This document shows positions 1 through 6,280 of a stretch of 13,003 nt of DNA, piece by piece. A program made the translations under genes and the position numbers. Position 1 is the first letter of the stretch; every line of letters starts with the position of its first letter. The stretch is from Methyloceanibacter sp. (GTDB lineage: Bacteria > Pseudomonadota > Alphaproteobacteria > Rhizobiales > Methyloligellaceae). The stretch covers positions 1-13,003 of the forward strand of contig JAENXG010000044.1 of assembly GCA_016649675.1 (NCBI GenBank), in the 5' to 3' direction. The notes under the pieces were generated by a model. That model had not been told where the DNA came from, did not search any database, and worked only from the letters and a program-made list of their open reading frames with translations.

Positions 1-522
1 CTTGAGGACCTCGCCGAAATGGTGAGGTCGGTGCGAGACTTCGTCGTCTACGATGCCAAGACCGGCGAAGACCTCACGCATTCCGTCCTGACCCAGATCA
101 TTGTCGAGCAGGAGAGCAGGGGCACGAACCTTCTGCCCATCGGTTTTCTGCGCCAGCTCATCCGTTTTTACGGCGACAGCATGCAGAAGCTGGTGCCGAG
201 CTATCTCGAATTCAGCCTCGACTCACTCACTCGCCAGCAGGAGCAGTATCGGCAGCGATTCGCTCACACCTTCGGTACGTCGGCGTTCGAGGCGATGCAG
301 GAGCAGGTGCGGAAGAATTTCGCCACCTTCGAGCGCGCGCTCGGCCTGTTCAGCCCCTTCTCCACGGCCGCCGGCGACGGCAACAATGCTCACGGTGGCG
401 AAGCCGCGCATGCCGATGCCACCACGGGCTCGAACAGCAAGCCTTCCGACGACGAGATCGCGACGCTGAAGGCCGAGCTTACCGCCATGCAGCAGCGGCT
501 CGAGCAACTCTCCCGCCGCTAG
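1..522 (+). CDS. phaR: PHA synthesis regulator PhaR, 3' part
   Basis: Polyhydroxyalkanoate (PHA) accumulation regulator, a cytoplasmic DNA-binding repressor that in relatives controls phasin and PHA-metabolism genes and also senses PHA. The frame is open from base 1 (it reads LEDLAEMVRSVRDFVVYDAK), so the gene starts before the window; the ATG at 19 is an internal Met, not the start. The visible 173 residues hold the end of the N-terminal PHB/PHA accumulation DNA-binding domain (through roughly LEDLAEMVRS...TGEDLTHSVLTQII), then a helical central region (LLPIGFLRQLIRFYGDSMQ onward), a Gly/Ala/His-rich linker, and a short C-terminal coiled-coil-like tail (DDEIATLKAELTAMQQRLEQL). Roughly the first 20-30 residues of the family are missing to the left. 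No pha biosynthesis gene is visible here. It converges with the minus-strand gene ending at 547. Confidence 0.9.
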   Translation, partial: LEDLAEMVRSVRDFVVYDAKTGEDLTHSVLTQIIVEQESRGTNLLPIGFLRQLIRFYGDSMQKLVPSYLEFSLDSLTRQQEQYRQRFAHTFGTSAFEAMQEQVRKNFATFERALGLFSPFSTAAGDGNNAHGGEAAHADATTGSNSKPSDDEIATLKAELTAMQQRLEQLSRR

Positions 523-546
523 GCATTCATCCGACTTGAAAAGGGT

Positions 547-1020
547 TTAGGCCGCGTTGGCCGCGAGCCGCCGCGTATGCGCCGCCACGAGATCGGCCTC
601 GACCAAGAGGCGCTCGTCGGCGGTTTCGGCCAGGAGGTGGATATGCACCTCGTTCGCACCGCACTTGGCGCCTTCATGACGCAGATGGGCCAGATTGAGG
701 GTGGCCGCCTCGTCCTTGGTCTGGCCGAAGGCCAGCGCCAAGCGCCTCCCGTCCTCGTAACGGCGGACGAAGATGTAGTTGGCCCGGGGCAGGGCGGGGC
801 AGCCGATCAGCGTATAGACGCTATGCAGATAACGGCGACCCGAGGCCCCCCGCCAATAATGGAAGGCCTGGGCGAAGGCTGCCTCGGAGCAAACCAGCGC
901 CGGCTCGTCGGCGGGGCCCCATTGGGCAGTTTCAGCCTCCTCTTTGCGCATCCACATGGGGTCCGGGTCCGTTAACCAGTAAATCGAGCTGTCAAATGGG
1001 TTCGGCGGTGACGAATTCAA
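547..1020 (-). CDS. conserved-looking protein of unknown function (157 aa)
   Basis: I do not recognise a named family. The protein is soluble: no signal peptide or membrane segment. It has an aromatic N-terminal part (FDSSIYWLTDPDPMWMRKEE), a central GRRYLHSVYTLIGCPALPRA stretch, then a Leu/Ala/His-rich part (LNLAHLRHEGAKCGANEVHI) that looks like a small alpha/beta domain. Three cysteines lie at about 44, 74 and 120. The frame upstream of 1020 has no ATG or GTG before a stop, so the start is either the TTG at 1020 or the internal ATG at residue 22. I prefer TTG because the FDSSIYWLTDPDP segment looks like protein, but neither start has a good ribosome-binding site. It is the last gene of the minus-strand block after plsC (59-nt gap), and a promoter candidate sits in that gap. 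It converges on phaR. Confidence 0.75.
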   Translation of the reverse strand: MNSSPPNPFDSSIYWLTDPDPMWMRKEEAETAQWGPADEPALVCSEAAFAQAFHYWRGASGRRYLHSVYTLIGCPALPRANYIFVRRYEDGRRLALAFGQTKDEAATLNLAHLRHEGAKCGANEVHIHLLAETADERLLVEADLVAAHTRRLAANAA

Positions 1021-1045
1021 GACGGCATCACGAATCTCAAGAACA

Positions 1046-1075
1046 AAGGTAGAACGCGTGCCGAGCCTCAGTCAA
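1046..1075 (-). promoter_or_regulatory. candidate promoter for the 157-aa gene
   Basis: On the minus strand, TTGACT (1075-1070) matches the sigma70 -35 box at 5 of 6 positions. It is followed after 18 nt by TACCTT (1051-1046), only a 3 of 6 match to the -10 box. It lies in the gap between plsC and the 157-aa gene, so that gene could be transcribed partly on its own. The weak -10 box keeps this tentative. Confidence 0.25.
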
Positions 1076-1079
1076 GCAT

Positions 1080-1832
1080 TCAAAGGTTAACAGCTAGGCC
1101 AACGCCCGGTTCCTGGGCCTTTGCCTCGGCCAAAAGGCGGCTCGAAGCGGTCTCGATGGCGTCGGTGAGTCGTTTCAGGAACTCGGCCTTGGGTAAGCCC
1201 GGCGGTATGGGGTCGAGGAACTCGACCACGATGGTCCCGGGACGGCGCTCGAGGCTTCGTCTTGGCCAGAACACTCCGGAATTGAGCGCCACCGGCACAC
1301 AAGGGACGCGGAGCGCCGCATAGAGGAGGACGACGCCCGTCTTGTAGTCGGGGGGCGCGCCCGGAGGCCGCCGCGTGCCCTCAGGGAAGATGATGATCTC
1401 GCGCCCGTCCTCCACGCGCTTCTTCGCCTCGCGCAGCATGCGGCGGAGCGCGGTGGGGCCTTTGTCGCGGTCGACCGGGATCATCTCGAATTTGCGTGAG
1501 AACCAGCCGTGAAAGGGAATCCAGAACAACTCCCGCTTCATCAGGAGCGCGGGATCGCGGAACAGCGGGATCAGGGCGAAGGTTTCCCAGGCCGATTGAT
1601 GCTTGGAGGCGACGAGGCACGCCCCTTGGGGCAGCTTCTCCTGGCCCCGCACCTCAAGACGCGTGCCGACGATGTGCCGCAAGAGAAAGAGTTCGAAGCG
1701 CGCATGCACGGCGAGCGCCGCCATCGCCCAGCGTCGTGGGCCGAACAGCAGCGGACTGCCGAGGACGACGAACAAGGTGGTCGTCACATAGAACAGCACA
1801 TTGAAGAGGAGCGCGCGCGCCGTTCGGCCCAA
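1080..1832 (-). CDS. plsC: 1-acyl-sn-glycerol-3-phosphate acyltransferase (PlsC family)
   Basis: Membrane-associated acyltransferase (250 aa) of the PlsC/AGPAT family, expected to acylate lysophosphatidic acid to phosphatidic acid in phospholipid synthesis. A hydrophobic N-terminal segment (residues about 8-30) anchors it. Motif I is HQSAWE at 78-83, an HX4E form of the usual HX4D. Motif II is around GWFSRKFEMIPVDR (109-122), motif III is FPEGTR (149-154) and motif IV lies near VPVALNSGVF (179-188). The frame stays open about 300 nt upstream into ydcF, but that stretch is low-quality Arg/Ala-rich sequence. I place the start at the TTG at 1832, which gives MGRTARALLFNV, a normal N-terminus for the family. 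A GGAG (1847-1844) lies 11 nt upstream. The start is 5 nt after the ydcF stop, so translational coupling is likely. Confidence 0.88.
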   Translation of the reverse strand: MGRTARALLFNVLFYVTTTLFVVLGSPLLFGPRRWAMAALAVHARFELFLLRHIVGTRLEVRGQEKLPQGACLVASKHQSAWETFALIPLFRDPALLMKRELFWIPFHGWFSRKFEMIPVDRDKGPTALRRMLREAKKRVEDGREIIIFPEGTRRPPGAPPDYKTGVVLLYAALRVPCVPVALNSGVFWPRRSLERRPGTIVVEFLDPIPPGLPKAEFLKRLTDAIETASSRLLAEAKAQEPGVGLAVNL

Positions 1833-1837
1833 GGCGG

Positions 1838-2521
1838 TTACGGCTCCGGCGCGCCGGCGGCAACGGTATCGCCGCCCGGCAGCAACACCCGCACGAGATT
1901 GGTCGCGCCAAGCCGCCCCAGCGCCGGCAGATATTTCAGATATTCGGAGAGCAGCAGCTTGGTGGTGCCGGGATAGCTCCACCAGCGGTCGAGATGCACG
2001 TTGTTGTCGCCCACCGAATAGGGGATGAGCACCACGCCCGGCATGGCGCGGCCAAGCTCGGCGAGAGCGCGCGGCATGTGATAGTTCGAGGTGACCACGA
2101 TGATCGAGCGGTAGTGGTTGAGCGCCACCCACTGGCTTGTCTCGGTGGCGTTGTCGATGGTGTTGCGGGCCTCCTTGTCGATGTCGACGCAGCAGGCGAA
2201 ATACTGGTCGCCTTGGCTCGCGAGATCCTTCAGCTCCTCGGTCGTGGTGGTGCGATTGACGCCGGTGATGAGGACGCGCTTGGCCTTGCCCTGCGCCAAC
2301 AGCTTCATCGCCTGGTCGATGCGCGAGGCGCCCCCGGTGAGCACGGTGATACCGTCGGCGCTCTGTTGCGGACCTGGTCGCTCATGCGCAATGCCGGTCG
2401 CAAACAAGATGAAGCCGATGATCAGCAGCACCACGATCAGCAGCAAAAAATCGAAGATGAGCCTTACCCCACCGACGAAGCCGCTGAAGCGCCCCGGTCT
2501 GTCTTCCTCTTCCTCACTCAC
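1838..2521 (-). CDS. YdcF/ElyC/SanA-type DUF218 membrane protein
   Basis: Protein of 227 aa with an acidic N-terminus, one strong membrane segment (about 21-43) and a DUF218 domain. The domain shows the family pattern: a TGGASRI strand-loop at 62-68, VLITGVN (83-89), EARNTIDNATET (117-128) and IIVVTSNYHMPRALAEL (140-156). Relatives include ElyC and SanA, linked to envelope integrity and possibly to lipid-carrier metabolism, and YdcF, which binds S-adenosylmethionine. The exact reaction of this branch is unknown. Topology suggests an N-in anchor with the domain in the periplasm. The start is GTG at 2521, supported by GGAG (2531-2528) with a 6-nt spacer. It lies 100 nt after ftsX and 5 nt before plsC on the same strand, which fits an envelope operon. 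Confidence 0.85.
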   Translation of the reverse strand: MSEEEEDRPGRFSGFVGGVRLIFDFLLLIVVLLIIGFILFATGIAHERPGPQQSADGITVLTGGASRIDQAMKLLAQGKAKRVLITGVNRTTTTEELKDLASQGDQYFACCVDIDKEARNTIDNATETSQWVALNHYRSIIVVTSNYHMPRALAELGRAMPGVVLIPYSVGDNNVHLDRWWSYPGTTKLLLSEYLKYLPALGRLGATNLVRVLLPGGDTVAAGAPEP

Positions 2522-2621
2522 GGCTTACTCCAACGCTGCCAAACGGCCGCAAGAATAGGCACAAATCGCGGGCGGGCGAAATCGGCTTGCTGCGGTCCTT
2601 GCCGGGGAAAAAGGGGGGCTG

Positions 2622-3620
2622 TCAAGCGTAGGACTTGAGCACGCGGATCACGCCAAGCCTAGAGGTGAGCATGCACAGACAGGCGACGACGACGACCACC
2701 AGCACACAGAGAAAATACCCAGACAGATCAAGCTCGCCGGAGCCGATGAGGCGGCTTGTGTCGGCTTCGGTGACCACCCCGCCGCCCAGCATATGCATCA
2801 TCAGCGGCAGGAGGAGGAAGGCGATGGCCGCGGCCACCGCGCCCATGAGCCCGGCGCGGACGCCAAGTCCGAGGAAGTGGCGCTCGAACTCGCGGCTGAT
2901 GAAGCGCTCATTGGCGCCGACGAAGTGCAGGACCTCGATGATCTCGCGGTTGGAGGCCATGGCGCTGCGCGTCGCCGAGACGATGACGGCGATGGTCGCG
3001 GCCGCGACGAGGCCGAGCACGGCGAGGCCGCCGAGTGCCGCCGAGCGCGTGAGGGTGCGGATCTCGGCCTGCCAGCGGCTGTGATCGTCGAGGGTGACGC
3101 CCTCGAAGTTCTGCGACAGGGCGTCCTTGATGAGCGGGATGTCGGGAGGGTTGGAGCGGTCGATTTCCACTGCGATCAGCCGGGGAATGGGCAAGGCGTC
3201 CAGCGCGGCCGACTGTCCGAGCCATGGCTCGAGCAGCTTGGCCGAATCGTCGGCGGTCAGCGGCTTCACCCGGGTGATCCCGTTCTGCTTGGCGAGAAAG
3301 AGCGAGACGAGCGTCATCTTCTTCTCGATGTCGGCGGTGTTGACGGGGTCGAGCTCGACAGTGATCTCGCTCGCGATGTCGTTGACCCAGGCCTTGGCCG
3401 ATTGATTGACCATGTACACAGCGCCCGCGGTCAGGCAGGCGAGGAAGGACATGATGGCGATCACCACGGTCAAGGCGTTGCCGGCAATGGACGCCGCCGG
3501 CACGATCTGCGCGGTGCTCGATTGGAGGCGCTGAGGCAAGAGCCCGGCGAGACGGGCGGGGAGAAGCCCGGTGAGCAGGCTCGTCCAGGGATATTCCCGA
3601 ATGTCGGAAAGGAAGGTCAC
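2622..3620 (-). CDS. ftsX: cell division protein FtsX
   Basis: Membrane subunit (332 aa) of the FtsEX ABC-type complex at the division site, which links ATP hydrolysis by FtsE to activation of septal peptidoglycan hydrolases. Layout is standard: a cytoplasmic N-terminus of about 46 residues, TM1 (about 47-71), a periplasmic loop (72-193), TM2 (194-216), TM3 (255-278) and TM4 (301-320). The conserved cytoplasmic coupling segment REIIEVLHFVGAN is at 225-237. The start is the GTG at 3620-3618, which overlaps the ftsE stop in a GTGA junction (4-nt overlap), so the two are translationally coupled. The frame is open far upstream inside ftsE, but that part is shadow sequence. TM4 is unusually rich in Val and Cys (three Cys between 304 and 316). 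Confidence 0.93.
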   Translation of the reverse strand: MTFLSDIREYPWTSLLTGLLPARLAGLLPQRLQSSTAQIVPAASIAGNALTVVIAIMSFLACLTAGAVYMVNQSAKAWVNDIASEITVELDPVNTADIEKKMTLVSLFLAKQNGITRVKPLTADDSAKLLEPWLGQSAALDALPIPRLIAVEIDRSNPPDIPLIKDALSQNFEGVTLDDHSRWQAEIRTLTRSAALGGLAVLGLVAAATIAVIVSATRSAMASNREIIEVLHFVGANERFISREFERHFLGLGVRAGLMGAVAAAIAFLLLPLMMHMLGGGVVTEADTSRLIGSGELDLSGYFLCVLVVVVVACLCMLTSRLGVIRVLKSYA

Positions 3621-4282
3621 TTGCTTCTGTGAACCTGTATATGGCCGTCGTAGAGCACGAGGCGCGGAGCGTCGAGCTGCTCCATCAAGGCATAATCGTG
3701 GGTCGCGATGATGACCGAGGTGCCGAGCCGGTTGAGCTCCACGAAGAGGCGCAAAAGGCGGTTGCCGATGACGGGATCGACGTTGCCGGTGGGCTCGTCG
3801 GCGAGCAACAGCTCGGGGCGCCCGATCACGGCGCGGGCGATCGCCGCGCGCTGCTTCTCCCCGCCGGAGAGGATCTCCGGGTAGGAATCGATGCGCTCGC
3901 CGAGCCCGACCCAGCGCAACAGGTCGGTCACGTCGTCCCGATAATCTGATTCTTTCTTGCCCATGACGCGCAAGGGGAGCGCCACATTCTCCCACGTGGT
4001 GAGGTGGTCAAGCAGCCTGAAGTCCTGGAACACGATGCCAATTCGCCGTCTGAGCTCGGCCCGCCCGCCCGCCGACAGCTCCGCCACGTTCTCGCCGAAC
4101 ACGAAAATCAGCCCTCTGGATGGCCGGAGCGACATGAAAAGAAGCCGCAAAAGCGACGTTTTTCCGGCCCCCGACGGCCCGGTCAGGAAGTGAAACGACC
4201 CGGGAAGCACGTGGAAGGTGAGGTCGCGCAAGATCTCCGGGCCGGTGCCATAACGCAGTCCGACATTGTCAAAGCGGATCAC
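3617..4282 (-). CDS. ftsE: cell division ATP-binding protein FtsE
   Basis: Cytoplasmic ABC ATPase of the FtsEX divisome complex, 221 aa, normal family length. Visible motifs: Walker A GPSGAGKT (35-42), Q-loop around FQDFRLLDH (85-93), signature LSGGEKQR (138-145), Walker B LLLADEPTGNVD (158-169) and H-loop ATHDY (193-197). NVD in place of the commoner NLD after Walker B is a minor variant. The start is GTG at 4282 with AAGGA (4293-4289) at a 6-nt spacing, which fits the family N-terminus MIRFDNVGLRYG. It is first in the minus-strand envelope block and overlaps ftsX by 4 nt. A sigma70-like promoter candidate lies about 42 nt upstream of the start. The divergent neighbour is the zinc-ribbon gene. 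Confidence 0.95.
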   Translation of the reverse strand: MIRFDNVGLRYGTGPEILRDLTFHVLPGSFHFLTGPSGAGKTSLLRLLFMSLRPSRGLIFVFGENVAELSAGGRAELRRRIGIVFQDFRLLDHLTTWENVALPLRVMGKKESDYRDDVTDLLRWVGLGERIDSYPEILSGGEKQRAAIARAVIGRPELLLADEPTGNVDPVIGNRLLRLFVELNRLGTSVIIATHDYALMEQLDAPRLVLYDGHIQVHRSK

Positions 4283-4300
4283 CCGTGTTCCTTAAGCCTC

Positions 4301-4331
4301 TTAACATTGCGGACGACTGGCTCTTTATGCT
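4301..4331 (+). promoter_or_regulatory. weak candidate promoter for the zinc-ribbon gene
   Basis: TTAACA (4301-4306, 5 of 6 to the -35 box) is followed after 19 nt by TATGCT (4326-4331, 4 of 6 to the -10 box). The spacer is longer than ideal. It overlaps the -10 region of the ftsE promoter candidate on the other strand, so the two could compete for polymerase. Confidence 0.2.
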
Positions 4332-4352
4332 GAAGTCCCGGTCCGGTATCAA
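4324..4352 (-). promoter_or_regulatory. candidate sigma70-like promoter for ftsEX
   Basis: On the minus strand, TTGATA (4352-4347, 5 of 6 to the -35 box), a 17-nt spacer and CATAAA (4329-4324, 4 of 6 to the -10 box). The predicted transcript would start near 4317, giving a 5' leader of about 35 nt that carries the AAGGA ribosome-binding site of ftsE. It is the best promoter-like match I found in the window. Confidence 0.4.
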
Positions 4353-4417
4353 TGGATTTGGGCAACGGCATGGGGCCGCCGCGAATCCCAGGGTAACGGG
4401 CCATTTTGGCTTTTCCG

Positions 4418-5545
4418 ATGGCAACACTCATTATCTGTCCAGCTTGTGGGACGCGCTACGAGACGGCGGCTGTCTTTCCGCCTGAGGGGCGCAAGGTCCG
4501 TTGCAGCAAATGCGCCCATGTTTGGCAGGCGCTGCCGGTCACCACATTGCCGGAGCCGGCCGTGGTTGCAACGCCCGCGTTCGAGGCCGCCGTCGCGGCG
4601 AAGCCGCCAAAAGCGCCGCCGCCCGCGCCCCCTAAGCCAGCAGCCAACGTCAACACTGCCATGCGCGGATTCGCAGGGATCGCGCCTCAAGCTCCGCCTG
4701 AGCCGAGCTTGAGCGACAGGCTCTCCCAACCCAGCACGTCCGATGCCGAATTCGCCGGCGAAGAGGACCTTGCCGCTCAAGCGGCGCATTTTAATGACGA
4801 AGCGGTGGAAGAGGCCCCTCCCGTCAAAGAGAAGTCCGGCGGGATTTTCGCGCGGCTGGCGGCAAAGCGGACGCCTGCTCCAGCCACCCCTCCGGCTCCG
4901 GCCCGGACCGCTTCTGCTCCTGCCGACATGGCTGATGCCGCCATGGGCGATGCGACGATGGACGCGGGCTTTGGCGATGCCGGCATGGGTGATGGCGGCA
5001 GGGGCGATGCCGCTTTGGCCGACGCTGCTCTGGCTGACCCCGCTCTGGTCGAAGCCGCCATGGCGGGCCTGGACGGCGGAACTCTTCCCAGGGAGCGGCC
5101 GGCGCGGAAGAAGCCTCCCGTCGTTGCCATAGGGTGGGCGGTGCTCGCTCTCTTGGTCGCGACCGTCGTCGGCTTGCTTGTGCTGGCGCCGGCAAAAGTC
5201 ATGTCGGTCCTGCCCGGCGCTTCCCGGCTCTACGCGCTGTTCGGCATGCCGGTCGGGGCGCACGGGCTTGCCTTCCAGGGCGTCCGCTACGGCTGGACGA
5301 GCGATGGCGGTCAGCCCGTGCTCGAGGTGCAGGGCGATGTGGTGAATTTGACGGGTGCCGTGCTCGACGTTCCGACCGTGGTGATCGCGCTCAGGGACGA
5401 GAGCGGAGAAGAGATTTCGGAGTGGACGACAGAGGTCGGCGAGCCCGAGCTTGCGGCCGGCGAGCATGCGCCGTTCTTGCGGCAAATTCCCTCGCCGCCA
5501 AGCAATGTCCGCAGCGTCAAGGTTCGTTTCGCCAAGGCTGATTAA
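4418..5545 (+). CDS. MJ0042-type zinc-ribbon membrane protein
   Basis: Protein of 375 aa with an N-terminal zinc ribbon: Cys7 and Cys10 (CPAC) and Cys29 and Cys32 (CSKC), the MJ0042/zinc_ribbon_5 pattern. A long Pro/Ala-rich disordered part follows (about 45-230) and contains a pentapeptide tandem repeat at 171-214. Then come a basic stretch RPARKKPP (227-234), one membrane segment (236-257) and a C-terminal domain of about 118 aa (258-375). That domain looks like the beta-rich DUF3426-type domain found in similar proteins (VLEVQGDVVNLTG, VKVRF at the end). By the positive-inside rule the zinc ribbon is cytoplasmic and the C-terminal domain periplasmic. The function is not known. I use the ATG at 4418 (MATLIICPACGTRYE); an in-frame TTG at 4406 would add four residues. 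Its stop is 4 nt before hpt. Confidence 0.85.
   Translation: MATLIICPACGTRYETAAVFPPEGRKVRCSKCAHVWQALPVTTLPEPAVVATPAFEAAVAAKPPKAPPPAPPKPAANVNTAMRGFAGIAPQAPPEPSLSDRLSQPSTSDAEFAGEEDLAAQAAHFNDEAVEEAPPVKEKSGGIFARLAAKRTPAPATPPAPARTASAPADMADAAMGDATMDAGFGDAGMGDGGRGDAALADAALADPALVEAAMAGLDGGTLPRERPARKKPPVVAIGWAVLALLVATVVGLLVLAPAKVMSVLPGASRLYALFGMPVGAHGLAFQGVRYGWTSDGGQPVLEVQGDVVNLTGAVLDVPTVVIALRDESGEEISEWTTEVGEPELAAGEHAPFLRQIPSPPSNVRSVKVRFAKAD
4928..5059 (+). repeat. degenerate 15-bp tandem repeat coding pentapeptides
   Basis: Eight 15-bp units and one 27-bp unit run without a break, most beginning ATG, CTG or TTG, then a Gly/Ala codon, then GAT/GAC, then two small-residue codons. Examples are ATGGCTGATGCCGCC (4928-4942), ATGGGTGATGGCGGC (4985-4999) and CTGGCTGACCCCGCT (5030-5044). 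They encode roughly [M/L]-[G/A]-D-A-[A/G] repeated through residues 171-214 of the zinc-ribbon protein. Units have diverged at synonymous and replacement sites. The spacing does not fit the A(D/N)LXX consensus of pentapeptide-repeat proteins. Confidence 0.75.
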
Positions 5546-5549
5546 GTTC

Positions 5550-6089
5550 ATGACTGCGGCGGCGCACGCCATCAGGCCGCTCATCAGCGCCGAGACAATT
5601 GCGCGAAGGGTCGAGGAGCTGGCGCAAGAGATCGCCGCTTCAAGTCTCGACAATCTCATCATCGTCGCCGTGCTGAAGGGAAGCTTCATCTTCGCCGCCG
5701 ACCTGATCCGGGCGCTCCACCGGCAGGGGCTTGCGCCGGAGATCGACTTCATCTTCCTGGCCAGCTATGGCGCGGGCACCGCCTCGAGCGGTGAGGTCAG
5801 GATCTTGCGCGACGTGGAGAGCGAGCTTCAGGCCCGGGATGTGGTGATCGTCGACGACATCCTCGATTCCGGCCGGACGCTGGCCTTCGCCAGGGCGCTC
5901 CTGGAGACGCGCGGCGCGCGGAGGGTGCGGACCTGCGTCCTCATCGACAAGGAGGTCCCCCGCGCGGCGGCGATCACGCCGGACTTCACCGGGTTTCAGT
6001 GCCCGCCGGTCTTCGTGGTGGGCTACGGCATGGACCTCGCGCACCACTACCGCGAGCTTCCCTTCATCGGCGAGGTGGCTGCCACATGA
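5550..6089 (+). CDS. hpt: hypoxanthine(-guanine) phosphoribosyltransferase
   Basis: Cytoplasmic purine-salvage enzyme (179 aa, normal length) that joins hypoxanthine or guanine to PRPP to give IMP or GMP. Visible motifs: the LKGS pyrophosphate-binding loop within VLKGSFIF (41-48), the flexible-loop start SYG (72-74), the PRPP-binding signature VVIVDDILDSGRTL (98-111), LIDK (131-134) and the purine-binding end VVGYGMDLAHHYRELP (156-171). The ATG at 5550 fits the family start; the frame is open upstream inside the zinc-ribbon gene, but that part is shadow. Only a weak AAGG (5534-5537, 12 nt away) precedes it. The start lies 4 nt after the upstream stop, so coupling to that gene is likely. The exact purine preference cannot be read from the sequence. 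Confidence 0.92.
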   Translation: MTAAAHAIRPLISAETIARRVEELAQEIAASSLDNLIIVAVLKGSFIFAADLIRALHRQGLAPEIDFIFLASYGAGTASSGEVRILRDVESELQARDVVIVDDILDSGRTLAFARALLETRGARRVRTCVLIDKEVPRAAAITPDFTGFQCPPVFVVGYGMDLAHHYRELPFIGEVAAT

Positions 6090-6274
6090 GCACGGTCAAT
6101 CTCATTTTCGCTTTTGTCGGGGCGCTCATTCCGCCGGTCGTGATCGTGCAGGCGCTGCGCAGCAAAGCGCGCGACCGCTGGCCCGAAGGGCTGCTCACCG
6201 GGGTCTATCTCGGGGTGCTCGGATCGATCAGCCTGATCGCCATCCTCACCCATTACGGGCTTGTGATCTTGTGA
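6086..6274 (+). CDS. small two-helix membrane protein, unknown function
   Basis: A 62-aa protein whose ATG (6086-6088) overlaps the hpt stop in an ATGA junction, with GAGG (6072-6075) 10 nt upstream. It has two hydrophobic helices (about 4-24 and 37-57) joined by a basic turn RSKARDRWPEG (25-35), so both ends should lie on the periplasmic side of the inner membrane. I do not recognise a named family. The overlap with hpt, the ribosome-binding site and the clear helix-turn-helix membrane pattern favour a real gene. It ends 6 bp before the stop of the convergent TIGR02302 gene. Confidence 0.72.
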   Translation: MSTVNLIFAFVGALIPPVVIVQALRSKARDRWPEGLLTGVYLGVLGSISLIAILTHYGLVIL

Positions 6275-6280
6275 GCGAAA

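Noticed and set aside
1833..2132. The 5' extension of the plsC frame into ydcF, giving a 350-aa product
   Set aside because: The extra 100 residues are Arg/Ala/His-rich shadow of ydcF, and the family N-terminus fits the TTG at 1832.
2522..2621. A promoter or terminator in the 100-nt gap between ftsX and ydcF
   Set aside because: A C-run and T-run follow ftsX on the coding strand, but no stem precedes them. The best -35/-10 pair matches only 3 and 4 of 6 positions, so I could not support either.
2793..3632. A 279-codon plus-strand open frame opposite ftsX
   Set aside because: Composition is Gly, Glu, Arg and Asp without motifs, while the minus strand encodes a complete FtsX with four membrane segments.
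3621..3995. The 5' extension of the ftsX frame into ftsE, giving a 457-aa product
   Set aside because: The extra 125 residues are shadow sequence. The GTGA overlap with the ftsE stop gives a normal 332-aa FtsX.
5451..5549. An upstream start for hpt inside the zinc-ribbon gene
   Set aside because: The added residues are Arg/Ser-rich and unlike the family; the ATG at 5550 gives a product of standard length.
4349..5752. A 467-codon minus-strand open frame opposite the zinc-ribbon gene and the start of hpt
   Set aside because: It is longer than the real gene but is rich in Arg, Gly and His with no recognisable domain. The other strand has a zinc ribbon, a membrane helix and hpt motifs. Long antisense frames are expected in GC-rich coding DNA.
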